A stretch of 64,000 nt of DNA from Xiphophorus maculatus (Eukaryota > Chordata > Actinopteri > Cyprinodontiformes > Poeciliidae): assembly GCF_002775205.1 (NCBI RefSeq), contig NC_036453.1, forward strand, positions 13,038,594 to 13,102,593. The letters are read 5' to 3'. The notes beneath the pieces were generated by a model. The model was not told where the DNA came from. It was given only the letters and a program-made list of their open reading frames with translations, and searched no databases. Numbering within the stretch: the stretch's first letter is position 1; the number at the start of each line of letters is the position of its first letter. Shown here piece by piece: positions 58,800 through 64,000 of the stretch. The translations under genes and the position numbers were made by a program.

Positions 58800-59220
58800 C
58801 AGAAAAGTGAACTCTGGTTTGGTTCTAAATGTGAACACCAAGCGGACCAGAGACCGCTCCAGAAGTAGGAAGCGGACTACAGCGCAGGGCATTCTGGGTA
58901 AATACAACCAAAACAAACATGTTAGCCTAAGCGAAAGAAATGGCTCGTGGTTTTTACCCAAAGATAAACTACACAAATCCTCTGACTGCTAAAATCCGAC
59001 AACACTCCATTTTTATACTATCTGATGAAGAAGGATTCACGCACAGTGTCGTTTTCATGTGGTTCCTGGTGCAGCGCCCCCGCAGGTAAGGAGGAGAACA
59101 AGGTGCTCAAAAGGTTTGGTTGGTTTGACTCAAAGCCAATTTGAAAGTGTAACAAATGTTGCAACTTTTATTCCCAATCGAACCGAGTCGACCAGACCAT
59201 CAGGTGAGAAAACACAGTAA
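58800..59220 (+). repeat. Interspersed repeat shared with 45370-45960
   Basis: Collinear with the earlier copy (GTGAACTCTGGTTTGGTTCT, then GACCAGAGACCGCTCC, then GCATTCTGGGTAAATAC, then CACTCCATTTTTATA). Frames over it are not genes. Confidence 0.75.
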
Positions 59221-59756
59221 GTCTGTGGTTAAGATCTACAATCTCACTTAATGTTATTTTGATTTAATTAAGGGTCAGAATCAATTGTAGGATAAAAATA
59301 AATAAATGACGGTTTAATAGACAGTTATATACAAATAAATTAAAGTTTGCATGAGATTCAATTAGTTTACGTACAAATGTATGAATTTGCTTGTTTCCAG
59401 ATGTGACAGAAATTAGGAGAAGAGGCAAAATGACCCATAAACTTTCGCATGCTTGCTTCTGCCTGTACTTTAAGGTGTTGTTGGTGGGGGAGTTTAATAA
59501 AAACAAACCCACGTCTGGTTTAGGCTGTCCGTACAGTGACACACAAAGCACTCCATGCATTACGTCTTCAGAACCTCAGAGGAAAAAGAGAGAGGAAATG
59601 GCTTGAGACAAATCACAGTATACTTGAAAGAGTGTTTGTTATGCAGGAGAGGAGTAGAGCGCGCGTGTGCAGACACATTTAGAGAAATGAATAAAGTGGC
59701 TGTGTAATTTTACCCTCATACAAAAGCCGACAGCACGCTGATAATAACAAGTGTTG

Positions 59757-59780
59757 GGGGGGGGGGGGGGGGGGGGGGGG
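59757..59780. repeat. Poly(G) tract
   Basis: An uninterrupted run of about 24 G on the plus strand (C in the cadm1 transcript sense). Its length may be unreliable in the assembly. Confidence 0.8.
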
Positions 59781-60268
59781 AAGATGAAAAACGGGGAAAA
59801 AAGAGCAACGAGGTTATGCAAATGACGATCAGCACGGGTGTAGAGTGTGGAGAGAACAAAAAAATTCAGAACAAGGCACAGAATTTTCTGCAAATGGTGG
59901 AACTAAAAGATAAAACTTCGTACCAGCAGTTAGGGAGGTGTTAAATGGTGAAGCTCTCTACAGTGATTTCTGGCAACATCTGGCGCCCCCACCCACTCCC
60001 ACCCCACCCCCACCCCCCGACTCGCTTTTATCTTTTTTTTAATATTTTGTCTTTTTTATCTTAAACACAAATAACATTCCATCTACATCTGCAGACTAGA
60101 CTAAACGACGGCGTAAAACCAGGCTTTTCCTTCAAAATCCCTCCTCCTTCCCTTTCACCAAAAAGCGATCCGAATCCGTCAAAAACCCCCCCAGCCCCAT
60201 CCCCGGGAAAGCGGCTCGGCGTGCCGGCGACGACACCCGAGCGAGGGCGGGGTTCCCCCCAGTTCGGG

Positions 60269-60387
60269 TTAGATGTAATACTCCTTCTTTTCGTCCGAGT
60301 TGGTGTGGCCGCCCTCTGCATTGATGATGGCTGTGTCTGCGTCCGCCGCGTCGTCTGCACCTTTGGCTTCGTGCGTGAAGTAGGTAC
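60269..60387 (-). CDS. cadm1: Cell adhesion molecule 1, last coding exon (partial gene)
   Basis: On the minus strand an acceptor (CTCAG) is followed by GT plus ACC, then [20 protein letters not shown], then [18 protein letters not shown] and TAA at 60271-60269. This is the cytoplasmic tail of CADM1 (TSLC1, SynCAM1, nectin-like 2) with only a few changes from human. It ends in the type II PDZ-binding motif EYYI (human EYFI), which binds scaffold proteins such as CASK and MPP family members. The incoming phase requires one base (G) from the previous exon, as expected for the [10 protein letters not shown] junction. The transmembrane exon and the Ig domains are not in the window and must lie beyond 64,000. 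Teleosts have two copies (cadm1a and cadm1b); I cannot tell which this is. Confidence 0.93.
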
Positions 60388-60454
60388 CTGAGGAGGGGCA
60401 GCGGAGCACAGAGTTACCCCGCAGCAAAAAGTGACTCATTCACAACGTCTACTA

Positions 60455-61040
60455 CGAGTTAGGGCTGCACAATTAATCAGTAGCAAGGCATATATTGTAA
60501 TAGACACATGCTCAATTGATAATACATATCAATATTCAATATAGTCACCAAAGTCATTTTTTGCCTAAGTCACCTTTTGGCAATAGAGAGGTGGTGTTTA
60601 TTTCGCAAAAATACGTTTTGACAACATTATTTTAGAAAGCTAACGATATACAGAACCGCACGGCCTTCTGGGAGATGTAGGCAGAGGAAACCTTTAGCTG
60701 CTCAACCTCTATGCTAGTTACGTGGGGTTGGTGGCAACAACTAACCCTCTCACTGTGTAGTTGCCTAGCAACGACCTTGCAGGGTAACAAGCAGTTTCAA
60801 ATCCCCCAACTTACCAACTTGAGTTACCTAGCAACAACCTGTTGAGTAACAGCAGCAGTTTCAGTTTTGTGCTTAAAATAAACAACGGTGTAAAGTGAAA
60901 ACTGAAGATGAAAACCGTAAAGGTCAAGCCACCAGTTTGGTAGTATTTCAGATGGTTAAAACAAAAAATCTAATCAATAATTGTTGATAGATGCTCATGT
61001 TGTGATAAGTTCTTCAGCCACATCGTTCAGCCCTGTTATT
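60455..61040. mobile_element. hAT-like miniature element in the last cadm1 intron
   Basis: Begins TAGGGCTGCACAATTAATC and ends ATCGTTCAGCCCT, giving imperfect inverted ends. The interior shares blocks with 11060-11485. No clear target duplication. Confidence 0.6.
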
Positions 61041-62555
61041 AGTATGATTATTTCATGCTAAAAATGAGGCTCTGTGTTTGTAGTTTATCTTTCATAAGCT
61101 GTGGACACATTGCATGTTGTTGTTTAGCAAAAATACGATTCTTGGATACGATACCTGGAGATATACAGTATGTATTATTAATTGAGTGCATTGCACCACA
61201 GCAAAGAAAAAAATAACACACAGAAAAAACGTTGAACAACAACTCAAAACCAGCCACATGTTGGCCAGACAGGATAACAAATTTTGCTGGATGGCAAATA
61301 GTCCCAGAAGTTGTTGCGATAAACGATGACGTTGTTGTTTTGAGAGCATTTTTATGTCATATAATGGTAATGGCATAACAACGCAAGTACGCATTCTCAA
61401 AGATCAACAAACTTTAAACTCGAATGAACATTTAACACCAGAGCTGGAAGACATCTTAAATATCCAAAGTAAATAAACAAAACAACAGAAATAAAATATA
61501 AAATGAATTATGAAGTTTCTGTAAACAAAATTATCCTTTAAAAAAAAAAAAAAAAAAAAAAAAAGGCCAGTTGAGACCAAAACAGCAAACTGAAGATTTT
61601 CATCATCCAGGTTTTGGCAGAAAGAAAAACCATGCAAATGAAAAGTATTGATTTATTGCTGATCGTCATGTTTTATAAACTTAAACTTAAGTATTTAATT
61701 AGTATACTTTCTACTACACTACAAGTACATGGACCGCACTATACTCGATATACTCAAGTATACAGTACTCATCAAAGTAAACTTTGAGTCTGCTACGTTT
61801 TGCTAAGGGACGTAGCGGCTAGCAGCCTGCTGCTTTAGATGATACCACAGATTAAAATGTGACCCTCCATTCACAGCACCTGATTATTTAAATCCTCACA
61901 CACACACACACACACACCCCTACACACACGCCACCAGCAGCAGCAAAGCGTCACACTCAGATTCTCCATTTTCCCCCGGTTTGCTTGCTGCAGGATTGGC
62001 ACATGAAAATCAGGGCCTTGAAATGATCTTGACTGCGCAGGAGTGTGGATCGCACGTTCGAATTAACCTTGTCAAGTTGGGCAAAAGAAAAGGCCACTTC
62101 AAACCTCATTTGCAAGATTTATTCACACCCTGTCACAGCGGACGAGCCTGGTAATGATGACAATATATCGAGGCTGAGTGAGGGAGAAAAATGCCAAACG
62201 TGAAAAATTACCGTTTGATCAGACAGAAACAAGGTGCTCAGTGGTGCTGCAGCAAGTACCAACCTGCTGGAGGATTTTCTTCTGTTCTGCTTCAGTGTCA
62301 CACTCAGACCAAACTAATGTTAATATTACACAAATATGACCTGAACAAACACAAAAAAACAGCTTTCAAAAGCAACCTGGCCCTGTGTGAGAAAGTGATT
62401 GCCCTTGAAACTTAATAATCCGGTCAAGTGCCTCATTTCAGCAGTAAGGCCGTCCAGAATGTTTTATATGGTAAAAACATAATTAGCAAACAAAACCAAA
62501 GAGGAAACATTTCAGTGGCAAAATAAGAAGTGAAGAAAAGTTATAATCCAGACTA
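61040..62555. other. cadm1 intron, no exon seen
   Basis: Contains an A-run at 61541-61564, CA-rich microsatellite at about 61898-61930, and unique sequence at 61960-62200. No minus-strand exon matching CADM1 (for example the transmembrane segment) was found. Confidence 0.45.
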
Positions 62556-62559
62556 AAAT

Positions 62560-62845
62560 ATGGCTGGACGATATGGCAAATGTAGCACAATATAACCGTT
62601 TCATGTCAATCAATACATATAATAATTGATCAGTTTATGGTTTTAAATATCTGAAATTCTACCAACCTGATGGTGTGACCTTTCCTGTTTTATCCACAAT
62701 TTTTGCTCCACGTTGTTTTTTAAAAAAAATTTTAAGCAGTTATGAAGCTCAGTGGGGAAACCTTGAACTGCTGCTGCGCCAGTTACGCAATAGATTGTTG
62801 CTAGGCAACCAAAGAGCGAGTGAGTTACTAGGTAACCAAAGAGTG
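62560..62845. mobile_element. hAT-like repeat fragment
   Basis: TGGCTGGACGATATGGCAAA, then TAATTGATCAGTTTATGG, then TTGTTGCTAGGCAACCAAAG has the same style of blocks as the elements at 11060 and 60455. Only parts are present. Confidence 0.4.
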
Positions 62846-62859
62846 GAGGTGAAGTTGCT

Positions 62860-63165
62860 GGTGTGCTCTGGATCATTGTCCTGCTGCAGAACCGAGGTGA
62901 TCTGGATCTTAAGAGCCAAGTTCAAGGCTTCATCAGTTACAGCCCCAGACCATCATACTGCCACCACCATGTTTCATCCTCCAGACCATCACACTGCCAC
63001 CACCATGTTTCATCCCCAGATCATCATACTGCCACCACCATGTTTCATCCCCCAGACCATCATACTGCCACCACCATGTTTCATCCCCCAGACCATCATA
63101 CTGCCACCACCATGTTTCATCCCCCAGACCATCATACTACCGCCACCATGTTTCGCTCTGGAGAT
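62860..63165 (-). mobile_element. Tc1/mariner transposase relic with amplified segment
   Basis: On the minus strand 62892-62860 translates to VLQQDNDPEHT. This is the QQDNDPKHT motif of Tc1-like transposases and includes the second catalytic aspartate. Upstream of it (higher coordinates) the codons KHGGGSMMVWG occur. The KHGGG segment has been tandemly amplified (see the 36-bp array). The rest of the transposase is absent. Confidence 0.7.
62945..63155. repeat. 36-bp minisatellite, about six copies
   Basis: The unit is CAGACCATCATACTGCCACC, then ACCATGTTTCATCCCC. Read on the minus strand each unit encodes the KHGGGSMMVWG region of a Tc1-like transposase. First and last copies diverge slightly in length and sequence. 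Confidence 0.9.
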
Positions 63166-64000
63166 GATGTTCCTCTTCAGGAAAATGTTGTCCTGCTTCT
63201 AAGCTAGATGTAATAAATAAATAAAATAATTATTGTGGTTTAGATTGTTGTAGGGTTCTTCCTGTGAGTTGTTTCTTTCCACTGTCACCACATGCTTGCT
63301 CAGGCTGACTCAGTGCATTCAGCCTGGCTTCCTTAAATCTAATGTTTTGCCACTTGGCATTAAATTATTGACTGTGTTCTATTAAAACTTGAAGTTCAGA
63401 TTATCTTGACGCTTAATTTCCACTAACACTGGAAATGTTGTGACCTGTTGAAGTACTTGGCAGATTGATCAACATTTCTGAAGCATTTGCTTTGGGGAAA
63501 AGCTGCCATACTGATAATGTGCTGATGCCAAATGACCTGAAACTCTGACCCAAGCAGAATGATAACATAGAAACATTTTTCTGCATCTCTAATTGCCTCA
63601 TTTATGCTATTTCCCCTCTGAAGTGTTTAATGTACGCTAGCCCATTTCCTCCTGCGTTGGAAACATTAACATGTGAAACTCCTTATAGATTGTAATTATC
63701 CGGCCGTCATGAGGGCGGCGTACGATGAATGTCGTGCTATTCATCAGGACCGCCAGAAAAATGCAGTTTTACTAGTCATCAGTAACCTGCAGCACTAATG
63801 GATGCTCCTCCATCATTTGGCAAACTTCCAGCCGGTGATGTAATAATAAGAGAACCAAACTGAAGCACTTTACCTTGTGACGGTGCAGATGGCGCTCCAG
63901 AGTATAAAAATGAGCTTCTAAGAAATGTTTTGGCTTAAATAAAATTCTTAATTCATCTCCCTTTCACATATTTGATCATTCTGACCATTTTAAGAGGAAT
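63165..64000. other. cadm1 intron, possible regulatory DNA at 63600-63860
   Basis: 63600-63860 is unique, with GTAATTATCCGG, CGCTAGCCCATTTCC and ATCATTTGGCAAAC motifs. It shows no coding frame. This is inferred from its appearance only. Confidence 0.3.

Larger units (their letters stand above)
54505..60268 (-). other. cadm1: Probable long 3' UTR of cadm1
   Basis: Downstream of the cadm1 stop on the minus strand lies about 5.7 kb without another gene. A canonical signal on the minus strand (TTTATT on plus, 54530-54535) could mark the distal poly(A) site. 54530-56130 and 59600-60268 are unique and AU- or GC-structured, like UTR sequence. 57355-57605 and 58800-59220 are interspersed repeats. 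Mammalian CADM1 transcripts have long 3' UTRs, so the length is plausible, but the end is inferred. Confidence 0.4.

Noticed and set aside
62675-63207. Plus-strand frames with repeated histidine/proline units
   Set aside because: They are translations of the 36-bp minisatellite, which reads as a Tc1-like transposase segment on the other strand.
60400-64000. Transmembrane or other upstream exon of cadm1
   Set aside because: No minus-strand stretch encodes the expected hydrophobic segment before the [10 protein letters not shown] junction; it must lie outside the window.

Overview
The window looks like nuclear DNA from a teleost fish. It is AT-rich and intron-rich, and its recognisable exons give vertebrate proteins with GT-AG junctions that keep phase. 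The interspersed repeats (hAT-like miniature elements, Tc1/mariner remnants, an L2-like LINE, a tRNA-derived SINE) are of kinds common in ray-finned fish. I cannot name the species.

Layout. (1) 1-4,860: AT-rich sequence with a CpG-rich, ETS/RFX-bearing promoter-like patch at about 3,300-3,960. (2) 4,957-9,120: plekhb1, plus strand, complete in six coding exons (185 aa). (3) 9,240-11,600: spacer with a hAT-type miniature element bounded by a perfect 8-bp target duplication. (4) 11,644 to about 16,760: sc5d, minus strand, complete in four coding exons (292 aa) plus an upstream untranslated exon. (5) 19,029-23,265: an unrecognised two-exon plus-strand gene (405 aa) with a TATA box, an in-phase splice and internally duplicated acidic, KR-rich and CEDPV-containing blocks. 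This is the best candidate for something undescribed. (6) 23,400-26,300: three diverged copies of a roughly 400-500 bp segment, then a truncated HECT/G2E3-like terminal exon with its own poly(A) signal. (7) 26,300-54,500: about 28 kb with no gene I can support. It holds miniature DNA transposons, Tc1 and L2 remnants, a 15-bp minisatellite, CTCF-like motifs and several unique stretches rich in homeodomain-type TAATTA cores that may be conserved regulatory DNA. (8) 54,500-60,387: the last coding exon of cadm1 on the minus strand and probably its long 3' UTR. The rest of cadm1 lies beyond the right edge. (9) 60,460-64,000: cadm1 intron with hAT-like repeats and a Tc1 transposase remnant, part of which has become a 36-bp tandem array.

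The genes do not form a functional unit. plekhb1 encodes a small PH-domain membrane protein, sc5d a sterol-biosynthesis oxidase in the endoplasmic reticulum, and cadm1 an immunoglobulin-family adhesion molecule. The human orthologues all lie on chromosome 11q, so the link is ancestral synteny. Exon boundaries were read by eye from splice signals and reading phase. Family names come from recall of known proteins, not from a database search.
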